Shown: positions 39,686 to 48,881 of the stretch, in pieces
How the letters are laid out: every line of letters starts with the position of its first letter
How positions within the stretch are numbered: position 1 is the first letter of the stretch
DNA from: JAAYQA01 sp964510345
GTDB taxonomy: Bacteria > Bacillota > Clostridia > Tissierellales > Peptoniphilaceae
DNA length: 64,000 bases
Direction of reading: 5' to 3'
Assembly: GCA_964510345.1 (NCBI GenBank)
Contig: CAZEBB010000007.1
Location: forward strand, 1-64,000
Translations under genes and position numbers: made by a program
The notes under the pieces: model-generated
Told to the model about the DNA's origin: nothing
What the model saw: the letters and a program-made list of their open reading frames with translations, nothing else
The model's database searches: none

Positions 39686-41861
39686 AGACTATTCGTACAC
39701 GCAAAACCGGGAGCTCAGTTGGTTGCGGTTTAACGAGCGCGTCCTCGAGGAAGCGCTCGACCCGACCGTTCCCATCTTTGAACGACTCAAATTTGTTTCG
39801 ATATTTACATCTAATCTTGACGAATTTTTCATGATCCGCGTCGGATCACTCACCGACGTATTGCTCGTCAAGGACACCGTCGTCGACAGCAAGAGCGGGC
39901 TCTCTCCCGCCGAGCAACTGGACCGCATCTACGACGAGGTCGCCCGCTTGTCGATAAGAAAAGACGAAATCTTCCACACGGTGACCCAACTGTTGCGCGA
40001 GGCCAATTTTGTCAATCTGTGCGACGCAGACCTCGTAGGCACCGAGCGAAAAACGGTCGACCAGTACTTCCAATCTTATGTAAAACCCGTCCTCAGCCCG
40101 CAGATCATCGGGTCGCACCATCCGTTTCCTCATATCGAAAACCTGAGCATGCACATCGCCGTGCGCCTCCAAAAGAATCAGAATATCATCTACGGCCTCA
40201 TTCCCGTTCCCAAATACTTACCTCGCATTTTTTATACCGATCCTTCGAACACGCGCTTTGTCTTGATGGAGCAAATCATCCTGATGCACGTGGAAGAGAT
40301 CTTTGACCAGTTCACCGTACTGGATAAATCCATCATCGTCGTCACTCGCAATGCCGACATCAACACCGATGAAGGGCTACTGGATGAAGATATCGACTAT
40401 CGCATGCACATGAAAAAAATCCTGAAAAAAAGAGCCCGGCTCTCTCCGGTGCGCTTGGAGTACAGCCCCTCGATCAGCAAACAGACACTACAGTTCTTCT
40501 TACAACAACTGGGTCTCACGAACAAAAACTCGTACCGCATGGAGTCCCCCATCGACATGAGCTTTGTGTTCAGCTTGGAAGGCAAACTCCCCAAAGCGCT
40601 GGCGCGTACGTATCTGTATCTGCCGCATAAACCCTTGACGATCGTCCCCAAGGAACCCGGCGAACGCGTAAGCGACCTCGTCGCAAAAAAGGACATCCTT
40701 CTACAATATCCCTACGAAGATATCGACCTCTTCTTGCAGCTCATTAAAGAAGCGGCGGAAGACCCGCACGTGATCTCCATTCACATCACGATCTATCGGC
40801 TGGCAAGGAATTCAAAGCTGGTGGAATACCTCTCCAAGGCGTCCGAAAACGGCAAAGACGTCATCGCCTTGATGGAGCTGCGCGCTCGCTTTGACGAAGA
40901 GAACAATATCAACTGGTCCGAGAGCTTAATGGAGTCCGGCGTGAAAGTCTTCTACGGCTTTGACGACTACAAAGCCCACTCCAAAGTCTGCCTGATCACG
41001 TCGATCGAAGACAACAAGCTCCTCTACACCACGCAGATCGGCACCGGCAACTACAACGAGTCGACCTCCAAACAGTATACCGACCTCAGCCTGATCACGC
41101 GCGACCAGCGCATCGGGCAAGACGCCAGCGAATTCTTTAAGGACATGATGATCGGCACCTTGGAAGGGCGCTACGATCACCTGATCGCCTCGCCTTATAC
41201 GCTGAAAGATACAGTGATCGACCTTATCGACGAGCAGATCCGTCTGGCAGAAGATGGCGAGCCCGCGCTGTTGACCTTTAAGCTCAACTCGCTGACCGAT
41301 AGAAATATCATCGACAAGCTCGCCGAGGCTTCCCAAGCCGGCGTGCAGGTGAACATGATCATCCGCGGCATCTGCTGCCTCTTGCCCGGCGTACCGGGAA
41401 AGACGGAGAATATCCATATCCGCAGCATCGTCGGTCGTTTCCTCGAACACTCGCGCATCTACGCCTTCGGTTCGGGCGAAACTGCAAAGATTTACATTTC
41501 CTCTGCCGACTTTATGACCCGCAACACCGAAAAGCGCGTCGAGATCGCGACACCGATCTACGACCCCGATGCTAAAGCCAAGATCTTCGACATATTAGAC
41601 ATCGAGTTAAGAGACAATGTCAAAGCGCGCGTCATGCAGCCCGACGGCACCTACCGCCCCGTTGAGTCCGTTGAGCCGCCGCTCAACAGCCAAACCTTCG
41701 AGATGGTGCGCGCCCAAAAAACCAAGGCCGAGCTCGATGCACGAGCGGAAGAAACTGCGAAAGCACAAGCGAAAGCCGCCGCGCTCACCCCGCCCGAAGT
41801 GCGCCAAGAGCAAACCCAACGCACCTGGTGGCAGAAGTTGTTAGATCGGTTTAGGGGGTAA
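39666..41861 (+). CDS. ppk1: Polyphosphate kinase 1
   Basis: A 731-residue enzyme that makes polyphosphate from ATP. N-terminal domain begins with YSYTQNRELSWLRFNERVLEEA; the head domain has SNLDEFFMIRVGSL. The autophosphorylated histidine lies in YKAHSKVCLIT and a second histidine region is ILEHSRIYAFG. The last 50 residues form a charged Ala/Lys/Glu-rich extension not needed for the core fold. It ends in front of a bidirectional hairpin. Confidence 0.96.
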   Translation: MTAPSAKDYSYTQNRELSWLRFNERVLEEALDPTVPIFERLKFVSIFTSNLDEFFMIRVGSLTDVLLVKDTVVDSKSGLSPAEQLDRIYDEVARLSIRKDEIFHTVTQLLREANFVNLCDADLVGTERKTVDQYFQSYVKPVLSPQIIGSHHPFPHIENLSMHIAVRLQKNQNIIYGLIPVPKYLPRIFYTDPSNTRFVLMEQIILMHVEEIFDQFTVLDKSIIVVTRNADINTDEGLLDEDIDYRMHMKKILKKRARLSPVRLEYSPSISKQTLQFFLQQLGLTNKNSYRMESPIDMSFVFSLEGKLPKALARTYLYLPHKPLTIVPKEPGERVSDLVAKKDILLQYPYEDIDLFLQLIKEAAEDPHVISIHITIYRLARNSKLVEYLSKASENGKDVIALMELRARFDEENNINWSESLMESGVKVFYGFDDYKAHSKVCLITSIEDNKLLYTTQIGTGNYNESTSKQYTDLSLITRDQRIGQDASEFFKDMMIGTLEGRYDHLIASPYTLKDTVIDLIDEQIRLAEDGEPALLTFKLNSLTDRNIIDKLAEASQAGVQVNMIIRGICCLLPGVPGKTENIHIRSIVGRFLEHSRIYAFGSGETAKIYISSADFMTRNTEKRVEIATPIYDPDAKAKIFDILDIELRDNVKARVMQPDGTYRPVESVEPPLNSQTFEMVRAQKTKAELDARAEETAKAQAKAAALTPPEVRQEQTQRTWWQKLLDRFRG

Positions 41862-41886
41862 TATCCAATATATGATTATCAACTGA

Positions 41887-41930
41887 AAAAGCCTGCCATC
41901 CGCTGTTCTCACAACGTCTTGCAGGCTTTT
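41887..41930. terminator. Bidirectional terminator between ppk1 and the GH-like lipoprotein
   Basis: Ten-base stem AAAAGCCTGC / GCAGGCTTTT with A-run and T-run on both sides. Its loop shares CGCTG and CAACGT with the terminator at the IS right end (33567-33613). Confidence 0.85.
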
Positions 41931-41940
41931 GTATTGCGAT

Positions 41941-43725
41941 CTATTCTTCGGTGTCTTCTTCTGTCTCTTCTTCCACCGGCTCTTCTTCGACTTCCGCTTC
42001 GGTTTCTTCTTCCGTCGCGGGTACTTCGAAGGTGAGGTCAGGCATACGGACTTTGTAGATACCGCCTTCGGTGATCACTTGGTAGGTGGCGCCGGTCAGT
42101 GTGGCGACGCCGTCAGCGGAGCTGTACTCGGCATCCACGGTGACATTGTACCCGTCGCCGGACGCTTCGGCCGTGTGCACAGTGTAGCTGTCCAGTGAGA
42201 TGGCGGCTTCATCCAATTTGGCGGCGAAGCTGTCATAATCGTGGTCGCGGTCGGCTCGTGGAGTCAGCAGGTACTGGGTCGCTTGGAACTCGTTGTACTG
42301 CGCGAAGAGGAATCGCTCGACGGCATCGGCGGGCGTGCGGTCCATCAGGTCGGTACCTTCTGTCTTCCCTTCCTGTCCGATGCGCCCTTCATAATCGAAG
42401 ATCGCGGGATCGTACGAGTTGTTAACCGCCCAGATCAGGTACTCTTCAATGCCCAAATCGCGGCACGCGACAATCTGGTCAGAGATCGCATAAGCGTCGT
42501 AATCGATATAGCCGTCCACCCACGGAGCGGTGAAGCCTTGAATCCACGGGCGGATGTTCGCCGGTGTCTCGATCGCGGCGTTTCGCTCGATCGCCTCTTG
42601 CATCGACTGATAGAGCACTCCATAGGGATGCTGGTCGGGATAATCATAGCCGTACCATCCGGTCGAATAGTGACTCGGGTAGATCATCGGGCTGATCGCC
42701 TTCACTTGATTGGAGATCTTGCGCCAGGTTTGTCCGATGTCTTCAGGGCTGTCATCCCATGTATGGGTGATGATACCGAATACGTCGGCAGAGATCGGCA
42801 CGCCGTAGGGCTCCAGCTCTTCTTTGGCATAGGCGAGGAATTGCTCGATCGCTTCGTCTTTATCGCGGTCTTCGCGCCCGGGGAAATTGGTGATCGGGTT
42901 GTAGCGCGCAGCTCCGTCGGGGAAGCGCACATAGTCAAACTGGATCTCGTCAAAGCCGATCAGGCTGGCTTCTTTGGCGATCGAGATCACGTAATTCCAC
43001 ACGTATTTGTCAAATGGGTTCACCCACGCATCGCCGGCGCCGTCCCGGTACACGCCGCCTTCGTTGAGCTGAATCGCATGGTCGGGTTCGTTCTCGGCGA
43101 AGTAGTGGTCTTTAAAGGTTACGATGCGGGCGATCAGATAGATGTCGTTCGCCTCGCAGTAATCGGCCAACTGTTTAAACTTGTCCTGCGTCGCCGGTAC
43201 GGTAGAATCCAGGGTCTTTACGATTTCGATCTCGGAGTCATACGTCACATAGCCTTCGTCCGTTTTGACGTCCACGACAATCGTGTTCAGCTCGGTCGCT
43301 TTCACAATCCCCAGCAGCTCTTCGATCAGATTGACATCCGGTGCACTGCCGCCGTTGGACACGTAGTCAGCGTAGCTGTCGATATTCTCTTCTGCGAAAG
43401 ATTGTCCCGCGGCACTGGTCGTCACAAAGATTCCCTTTGCCTTAACATCTTTGGGGGTCGGCTCACTCCCCAGTGCGGGCAGCGGCACGTAAAACTCTCC
43501 GTAGGTCTCTTTGCGCTCCGCTTCCAGTGCTTCCCGCTCTTCCTCTTTCTTCTTTTCTTCATCGTCTACGGGCGCTTCCGTTTTATCGTTGTCGTCCGTT
43601 TTTTGGCCGCCGGATTCGGTTTGTCCCGGGGTTGTATTTCCTGTCTCGACGTCTTCTTTTTTACAGGAGGTAAATACCATCCCTAAGAGAAGCACGAGTA
43701 TCAGGCTAAGCAGTCTTCTTTTCAT
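41941..43725 (-). CDS. Lipoprotein with DUF4015 glycoside-hydrolase-like domain
   Basis: A 594-residue lipoprotein. Lipobox VFTSC (Cys21) is followed by an acidic linker of about 60 residues. The central domain (about 75-420) begins AKGIFVTTSAAGQ and shows LNTIVVDVKTDEGYVTYDS, IGFDEIQFDYVRFPDG and ISADVFGIITHTWDD, the motifs of the DUF4015 putative TIM-barrel glycosidase family. The C-terminus ends in a Glu/Thr-rich tail. It probably acts on cell-wall or surface glycans, but no activity is proven. GGGAG precedes the ATG at 43725. Confidence 0.88.
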   Translation of the reverse strand: MKRRLLSLILVLLLGMVFTSCKKEDVETGNTTPGQTESGGQKTDDNDKTEAPVDDEEKKKEEEREALEAERKETYGEFYVPLPALGSEPTPKDVKAKGIFVTTSAAGQSFAEENIDSYADYVSNGGSAPDVNLIEELLGIVKATELNTIVVDVKTDEGYVTYDSEIEIVKTLDSTVPATQDKFKQLADYCEANDIYLIARIVTFKDHYFAENEPDHAIQLNEGGVYRDGAGDAWVNPFDKYVWNYVISIAKEASLIGFDEIQFDYVRFPDGAARYNPITNFPGREDRDKDEAIEQFLAYAKEELEPYGVPISADVFGIITHTWDDSPEDIGQTWRKISNQVKAISPMIYPSHYSTGWYGYDYPDQHPYGVLYQSMQEAIERNAAIETPANIRPWIQGFTAPWVDGYIDYDAYAISDQIVACRDLGIEEYLIWAVNNSYDPAIFDYEGRIGQEGKTEGTDLMDRTPADAVERFLFAQYNEFQATQYLLTPRADRDHDYDSFAAKLDEAAISLDSYTVHTAEASGDGYNVTVDAEYSSADGVATLTGATYQVITEGGIYKVRMPDLTFEVPATEEETEAEVEEEPVEEETEEDTEE

Positions 43726-43768
43726 TGTCATCTCCCATTGGAGGTCTACTTAACTCCTCTAAAAAAGA

Positions 43769-43803
43769 AAGAACTGTCCTTTCTTTCGAAACCGACAGTT
43801 CTT
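43769..43803 (-). terminator. Intrinsic terminator after rplL
   Basis: Ten-base perfect stem AAGAACTGTC / GACAGTTCTT with TTTTTT on the minus strand, 13 bases after rplL. It separates rplL from whatever follows; rpoB is not here. Confidence 0.9.
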
Positions 43804-43815
43804 CACATTCTTACC

Positions 43816-44205
43816 TTACTTCAACTCGACGGTTGCGCCGACTTCTTCAAGTTTGGTTTTGATTTCTTCTGCTTCTTCTTTGGTTGCGCCTTCTTTAACA
43901 GCCTTCGGTGCGCCGTCAACGACTTCTTTTGCTTCCTTCAGGCCAAGTCCGGTCAGGTCTTTGACAACTTTGATAACTTTGATCTTTTCAGCGCCAACGC
44001 TGGCAAGAATAACGTCAAAGCTGGATTTTTCTTCTTCTGCCGGTGCAGCGGCTTCTCCGCCGGCTGCCGGTGCTGCTGCCACTGCCATCGGAGCAGCTGC
44101 GCTTACGCCAAACTCTTCTTCAAGAGCTTTTACGAGCTCGGAGAGCTCAAGAACGGTCATTGCCTTTACTTCTTCAATCAATTGGGTTACTTTTTCAGAT
44201 GCCAT
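43816..44205 (-). CDS. rplL: 50S ribosomal protein L7/L12
   Basis: A 129-residue stalk protein that recruits translation factors. It has the N-terminal dimer helices (TVLELSELVKALEEEFGV), an Ala/Pro/Glu hinge (about 38-58) and the C-terminal factor-binding domain (KIKVIKVVKDLTGLGLKEAK). Length is close to normal; the hinge is slightly long. GGAGG precedes the ATG. It follows rplJ by 24 bases. Confidence 0.97.
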   Translation of the reverse strand: MASEKVTQLIEEVKAMTVLELSELVKALEEEFGVSAAAPMAVAAAPAAGGEAAAPAEEEKSSFDVILASVGAEKIKVIKVVKDLTGLGLKEAKEVVDGAPKAVKEGATKEEAEEIKTKLEEVGATVELK

Positions 44206-44229
44206 GTTTGTATTCCTCCTAAGATATAA

Positions 44230-44757
44230 TTATTGTTCCATTTGTGTACGCACTTGATCTAAGCAGCGTACGAGACCACCGAGTGTACCTTGTAGTACCG
44301 TTGCGAACCCTTGAATCGGTGCATTGAGGGTGCCAAGTACTTGCGCGACCAAAACTTCTTTCGGCGGCAATTTTGCGAGCGCGTCCACGCCTTTGCTGTC
44401 GATGACTTTGCCGTCGACCAAACCCGCTTTGATCACGAGTTTTTCGTTGCCTTTTGCGAATTTCTGGCTGATCTTCGCTGCGGCAACCGGGTCGTCATAG
44501 CAGAATGCGACGGCGTTCGGGCCGGTCAAATGCTCATCCATGCCTTCGATGCCTGCTTTTTCGAAGGCAAAGCGCATCATGGTGTTCTTGTAAACTTTGT
44601 AGTCGACGTTTTCTGCACGATATTGATTTCTCAAATTCGTGACTTCGTCAACATTGAGTCCGCGATAGTCGACAAGCACGAGTGCTTGCGCGCGGCTGAT
44701 TTTGTCTACGATTTCTTCCACGACTTCCTGTTTCTGTCTGAGGACTTCGTCTTTCAC
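44230..44757 (-). CDS. rplJ: 50S ribosomal protein L10
   Basis: A 175-residue stalk base protein that binds L7/L12 dimers and 23S rRNA. Family segments include LVDYRGLNVDEVTNLR, YKNTMMRFAFEKAG and LTGPNAVAF. The start codon is GTG, with GGAGGTG nine bases before. An L10 leader RNA lies upstream, and the gene is expected to be autoregulated by the L10-L12 complex. Confidence 0.97.
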   Translation of the reverse strand: MKDEVLRQKQEVVEEIVDKISRAQALVLVDYRGLNVDEVTNLRNQYRAENVDYKVYKNTMMRFAFEKAGIEGMDEHLTGPNAVAFCYDDPVAAAKISQKFAKGNEKLVIKAGLVDGKVIDSKGVDALAKLPPKEVLVAQVLGTLNAPIQGFATVLQGTLGGLVRCLDQVRTQMEQ

Positions 44758-44779
44758 TGTTTCACCTCCATGTAAGGCT

Positions 44780-44908
44780 ACGATGAAAAAAAGGTCTGCC
44801 CAAAGATGGACAGACCTACCTATACAAAGATCTTTTCCACCTCTGCAGGATTTTTACATCCAAGGGATCCCTGCGGTCTTCGGTAGCCAATGTTGTATTA
44901 ACTTGTTT
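44780..44908 (-). ncRNA. Ribosomal protein L10 leader
   Basis: Between the promoter and rplJ the minus strand holds the conserved leader pattern CCGAAGACCGCAGGGATCC, then CCTGCAGAGGTGG, which form the L10-L12 binding three-way structure. It ends in a terminator-like hairpin GGTCTG / CAGACC (44793-44816) followed by seven T. Binding of the protein complex is expected to favour the terminator. Confidence 0.85.
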
Positions 44909-44936
44909 AGTATATCAGAACAAGGGCACTTGTCAA
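44909..44936 (-). promoter_or_regulatory. rplJ-rplL promoter
   Basis: TTGACA (44931-44936), 16 bases, TATACT (44909-44914) on the minus strand. It sits immediately after the stop of the polysaccharide gene, so rplJL have their own transcript. Confidence 0.8.
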
Positions 44937-44939
44937 CCC

Positions 44940-46244
44940 CTAGACTCCTTCATTAAACACGATTCCTACGAGGTTTGCCTTTACATTGGCCAGTTTTTCT
45001 AAGGTGTCGTCAAACTCCTCTTTCCTCGTGTGTCCTTCCGCAACGATCGCCACCACGCCGTCCGCTTGCTTCGCAAGCACCGCGCCGTCTGTGTATTCGC
45101 TGAGGCTCGGGGTGTCGATGATCACGTAATCATAGGCTTGTTTGGCCTCCGCCAGCAGCTTCGCCATCTGTGCAGAGTCCAGCAATTCCGCCGCAAACGG
45201 GGTATTCGTTCCCGCGAGGACGACGGCTACGCCTTCATGCTCCGTCACGACATCTGATCGCACGGCTTTTTCCGTCAACACGTCGTAGAGGCCTTTTTCA
45301 TTGGCCGTTTTCACTTTCTCTTTCAGCGTCCCGCTGCGAAGGTTTCCTTCTAAGAGCAATACTTTCTTCCCATTGGCGACCAAGCTCTTGGCGAGTGCCA
45401 GGCTCAAAAGTGTCTTTCCTTCATTCGCATTTGTCGAGGCGATCACGAGAGATCTCCACTGATTTTCATCCATCGCAAAGCGGATATTCGTGCGAATCGC
45501 TCGCACGGACTCGTCGACCGAGGCATAATCTCCGCTCTTTTCCGCCTTCTTGAGCACAGGGCCATGCACGCGGCTCACCCCCAGCATCGGGATGTCGTAG
45601 AGCTTGCGAAACTCCGAAACGCTTTTGAAGCTTTTGTCGGTAAAGGTGAGGTAGATGGATTGCACCAAGCCTAAGAACCCGCCGAACAGCGCGGCGATCG
45701 CCGTGTTCAGAAGCGTGCCGGACTCTTCCGGCTCCTCCGGCACTTTGGCTTCATCCAGCATATAGACGGTGATATCGTCTTGGATATTCTTCACCTCGCC
45801 CATAAAGAGCGTCGTGATCTCGTTGGCGATATCAGCGGCCATCTGCGGATCTTTGTCCTTGACGACGAGCGAGATGACTTCCGTATTGTTGACGGTACGG
45901 ATGGAAAGCTGTTCGTTGAGGTCTTTGACCGTCACATCTAAGCCGAATTTCTCGATGACTTGGCTCAAAATCTTTTCCGACTTCATGATCTCCGCATAGG
46001 TCGCCAACATCTTCTGGTTCAGCAGCACGTCGTTGTACACGTCCTCATAGTTCGGGTTTTCTTCAAACTGCGTGTAGGTGACCGGTCGCCCGAACACCAT
46101 CGTCGACTGCACCGCATAGTCCTTGCTCAGCACAAAGGCAAACAACACAAAGGCGATGATGCCAAATGCTGCCGTCATGAGCGCGATGGTCTTGATTCTC
46201 TTTCTGATACCGAACCATAAGTCGGCAATTCGTACGTCTTCCAA
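44940..46244 (-). CDS. Wzz-type chain-length protein fused to BY-kinase-like domain
   Basis: A 434-residue protein for capsule or exopolysaccharide assembly. Two membrane helices (about 19-39 and 180-200) enclose a Wzz domain; the C-terminal cytoplasmic part (about 225-434) has the tyrosine-kinase fold. The ATP site is atypical: Walker A is STNANEGKTLLS, and Walker A' reads LLLEGNLRSG, where active enzymes have an Asp-x-Asp core. Walker B is VIIDTPSLSEYTD. The protein ends NEGV without a C-terminal tyrosine cluster. It may therefore be a structural regulator rather than a kinase. Confidence 0.82.
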   Translation of the reverse strand: MEDVRIADLWFGIRKRIKTIALMTAAFGIIAFVLFAFVLSKDYAVQSTMVFGRPVTYTQFEENPNYEDVYNDVLLNQKMLATYAEIMKSEKILSQVIEKFGLDVTVKDLNEQLSIRTVNNTEVISLVVKDKDPQMAADIANEITTLFMGEVKNIQDDITVYMLDEAKVPEEPEESGTLLNTAIAALFGGFLGLVQSIYLTFTDKSFKSVSEFRKLYDIPMLGVSRVHGPVLKKAEKSGDYASVDESVRAIRTNIRFAMDENQWRSLVIASTNANEGKTLLSLALAKSLVANGKKVLLLEGNLRSGTLKEKVKTANEKGLYDVLTEKAVRSDVVTEHEGVAVVLAGTNTPFAAELLDSAQMAKLLAEAKQAYDYVIIDTPSLSEYTDGAVLAKQADGVVAIVAEGHTRKEEFDDTLEKLANVKANLVGIVFNEGV

Positions 46245-46256
46245 AGTATTCCTCCC

Positions 46257-47588
46257 CTAATGTAATGTTCCTGACTTCAATGGGCTTACGCGATGGCGGT
46301 ACCGGATGCGTTGGATGCTCGCCTCCGGTTTCTCTCTGCCGACACTCGGTATCACCAGATACGCAAATACGAGGAAGAAGAGAAGTCCATGTGTAATAAA
46401 CAGCGGTTCCATAAACGATGTGTTTAAGATATAGATATAGGCGAACACGATCCCGAAATATGCCGGCGCAAAATCCAGCTTGCGGATGAACAGCAGCGTC
46501 GCCATGAAGATCAACGAGTGCAAAAACACGCCGACCAGACCGTAACTCAAGTAGCCTTCCACAAAGATGCCGACATTCGCATTTTGCCCTGCTCGGCCGA
46601 TCACCTGCTCACCGATAAACAGCGGGATGTCGCGCATGCCCTGCACGCCGGTGAACAGGGGGACGAGTTTCGTGTGATTGTACAGCGTGAAGTTGCCAGC
46701 AAAGTATTGATGGTAGACATCAAACAGTCGGGCCGGTACAAATGCCAGCCTTCGCATGTAGTCGTTGATGATCAGCAGATCAAACGCATAGTAAGAGGCA
46801 AGTCCGGCCAAATTGGCGCCGAAGAAGGCAAACAGCATGTACTTTTCCTTCTGATTGTAAGTCCCCAACACGAAGATGAGGGCGGCCAGTATGCCGAAGA
46901 ACACGCTCTTCACCGCACCAAACAGCAGATACAGCGCGAGCACACCAAAGATCGCTAAGCCTACCGTCAGCTTCTTTCGTTTCATCAACCCGTAGATAAA
47001 CAAAAACGGAAACACGGTTCGCGACAAAGGTGAGAACAAATACCCCAGTACGCCGTGGTTAAAGCGGCGCAGAGCCAGCCGCGTTTCATATATGTCGAGC
47101 AAGAGCAGGTTTTTCAAGTTGAGTGTGCTGATATAGCGCAAAAACGGCGCGACGGCGATCATCGCCATCAGCAAAAAGAAGACTCTCGTGTCCTGATCCG
47201 ACAGATCGAGGATGCGCCGCTTCAGCGGTTCACCGTCATCTAAGCGGTCCGCCGCCAGTATTGCTAGCAGTGGCATCGCCATCGCAAACAACAAGACAAA
47301 CGAGGAGTCGTTGAATAAGAAAAAGATCACTTGTCCGAAAATGTAGAGAACCATCATCAGGCTGTAGAGCAGTCGGTAAAAGTCACGCCGAAGCAGTGTC
47401 GAGGCAAAGATCGTCGTCGTCACATACATGATGCTGACGAACAGTTTGGGCACCGTGAAGAAATCTATCGAATACCCTTCATAGAAATACCACGGTTGGA
47501 TGACCGCCATGTAGTTGAGCAGCAGCAAAATGAAGATGGCAAATAGGAGCCATACACGCGCATGATTCTCGAATACGAGTTTCCTCAT
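46257..47588 (-). CDS. Polytopic membrane protein, probable polysaccharide polymerase
   Basis: A 443-residue protein with about eleven hydrophobic helices and one large loop near residues 270-330 (GNFTLYNHTKLVPLFTGVQGMRD). The pattern fits Wzy/O-antigen-polymerase-like proteins. Its neighbour 12 bases downstream is a Wzz-type chain-length protein, which supports a role in polymerising surface polysaccharide. GGAGGTGG precedes the ATG. It begins just after the rplA terminator. Confidence 0.65.
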   Translation of the reverse strand: MRKLVFENHARVWLLFAIFILLLLNYMAVIQPWYFYEGYSIDFFTVPKLFVSIMYVTTTIFASTLLRRDFYRLLYSLMMVLYIFGQVIFFLFNDSSFVLLFAMAMPLLAILAADRLDDGEPLKRRILDLSDQDTRVFFLLMAMIAVAPFLRYISTLNLKNLLLLDIYETRLALRRFNHGVLGYLFSPLSRTVFPFLFIYGLMKRKKLTVGLAIFGVLALYLLFGAVKSVFFGILAALIFVLGTYNQKEKYMLFAFFGANLAGLASYYAFDLLIINDYMRRLAFVPARLFDVYHQYFAGNFTLYNHTKLVPLFTGVQGMRDIPLFIGEQVIGRAGQNANVGIFVEGYLSYGLVGVFLHSLIFMATLLFIRKLDFAPAYFGIVFAYIYILNTSFMEPLFITHGLLFFLVFAYLVIPSVGREKPEASIQRIRYRHRVSPLKSGTLH

Positions 47589-47627
47589 TTGTCACCACCT
47601 CCAGCGTAGGAATGTTCTTAGACGGTA

Positions 47628-47665
47628 AAAACGTACCGGCTCGGCCTAAGCCTCACCGATACGTC
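47628..47665 (-). terminator. Intrinsic terminator after rplA
   Basis: Minus-strand stem ACGTATCGG / CCGGTACGT with an inner GGCT / AGCC stem, followed by five T. It ends the nusG-rplK-rplA transcript before the polysaccharide genes. Confidence 0.8.
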
Positions 47666-47686
47666 TACATTCGTGTGCGATATAAA

Positions 47687-48391
47687 TTATGCGTTATCCA
47701 TGATGCGCTGTGCGTTCAATTTGACGCCGGGGCCCATGGTCGAGCTCACCGTAACGGAGCGCAGGTATTTTCCTTTTGCTGCCGCCGGTTTCGCCTTAAC
47801 GATCGCGCTCATGAGCGCTTTGAAGTTCTCTTCCAGTTTTTCTTTTCCGAAGGATGCTTTTCCAAACGGTACCGCGACATTACTCGCTTTGTCAACGCGA
47901 TACTCAACTTTACCGGCCTTGATTTCAGATACCGCATTGGCGACATCCATCGTAACGGTTCCGGATTTGGGGTTCGGCATCAAGCCTTTCGGTCCTAAGA
48001 TACGTCCGATTTTACCGACGACGCCCATCATGTCCGGGGTCGCAACGGCTACGTCAAACTCAAACCAGTTTTCTTTTTGGATCTTTTCAGCGAGCTCTTC
48101 GCCACCGACATAGTCAGCACCGGCAGCTTCCGCTTCTTTGATCTTGTCGCCCTTTGCAAATACGAGAACGCGGCTCGTACGTCCGGTTCCATGCGGCAGA
48201 ACGACCGTGCCGCGGACTTGTTGGTCCGCATGACGCGGGTCAACACCCAGTCTTGTGGAAAGTTCAATCGTCTCGTCGAACTTCGCTTTGGCGTTTTCCA
48301 ACACGATGTCAAGAGCTTTGTCTAAATCGTACGTCTCTTGACGGTCGTATTTGGTGACCGCCTCATTATATTTTTTACCATGTTTTGCCAT
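47687..48391 (-). CDS. rplA: 50S ribosomal protein L1
   Basis: A 234-residue ribosomal protein of normal length. Typical segments are LGVDPRHADQQVRGTVVLPHGTG and the C-terminal STMGPGVKLN. It binds the 23S L1 stalk. AAGGAGG precedes the ATG. The gap to rplK contains a TGTGG/CCACA hairpin. Confidence 0.97.
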   Translation of the reverse strand: MAKHGKKYNEAVTKYDRQETYDLDKALDIVLENAKAKFDETIELSTRLGVDPRHADQQVRGTVVLPHGTGRTSRVLVFAKGDKIKEAEAAGADYVGGEELAEKIQKENWFEFDVAVATPDMMGVVGKIGRILGPKGLMPNPKSGTVTMDVANAVSEIKAGKVEYRVDKASNVAVPFGKASFGKEKLEENFKALMSAIVKAKPAAAKGKYLRSVTVSSTMGPGVKLNAQRIMDNA

Positions 48392-48403
48392 TTGTGTCCT
48401 CCT

Positions 48404-48430
48404 TGTGGTACAAGCGGAAATCCTCCCACA
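48404..48430 (-). promoter_or_regulatory. Hairpin between rplK and rplA
   Basis: On the RNA UGUGGGAGG at one side and UACCACA at the other, closing a 27-base hairpin. The same outline recurs between nusG and rplK, so it is probably a ribosomal-protein regulatory site. Confidence 0.5.
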
Positions 48431-48432
48431 TG

Positions 48433-48858
48433 TTACTCTTCTACAGTAACGCCCATGCTGCGTGCGGTACCTGCCACCATGCGCATGGCAGCCTCTACGT
48501 CGGCTGCATTTAAGTCTGGCATTTTTGTTTCTGCGATCTCACGAACTTGTGCTTTGGTCAGTTTTGCCACTTTGGTCTTATTCGGCTCTTTCGAACCCGA
48601 TTGCAGACCCAAAGTCTTTTTAATCAATACTGCCGCCGGCGGAGTTTTCGTGATAAACGAGAACGAACGGTCTTGATACACCGTCAATACGACCGGGATA
48701 ATCAGCCCCATTTGCTCTTGGGTTTTTGCGTTAAACTCTTTGGTGAACTGCATGATATTGACCCCATGCGGTCCCAAAGCGGTACCTACAGGCGGAGCCG
48801 GTGTGGCCTTGCCTGCCGGGATTTGCAGTTTTACGATTGCCTGCACTTTTTTTGCCAT
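48433..48858 (-). CDS. rplK: 50S ribosomal protein L11
   Basis: A 141-residue ribosomal protein of exact family length. N-terminal domain has KLQIPAGKATPAPPVGTALG, and the C-terminal rRNA-binding domain ends MVAGTARSMGVTVEE. It helps factor binding and the stringent response. AAAGGAG precedes the ATG. Confidence 0.97.
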   Translation of the reverse strand: MAKKVQAIVKLQIPAGKATPAPPVGTALGPHGVNIMQFTKEFNAKTQEQMGLIIPVVLTVYQDRSFSFITKTPPAAVLIKKTLGLQSGSKEPNKTKVAKLTKAQVREIAETKMPDLNAADVEAAMRMVAGTARSMGVTVEE

Positions 48859-48881
48859 TTGCTAAACTCCTTTTTAAAGGT

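Noticed and set aside
42241..43686. Plus-strand frame of 481 codons opposite the DUF4015 lipoprotein gene
   Set aside because: Antisense shadow; the minus-strand gene has lipobox, domain motifs and ribosome site.
44780..44908. T-box or amino-acid riboswitch before rplJ
   Set aside because: The position and the CCTGCAGAGGTGG pattern fit the L10 leader; no T-box core sequence is visible.
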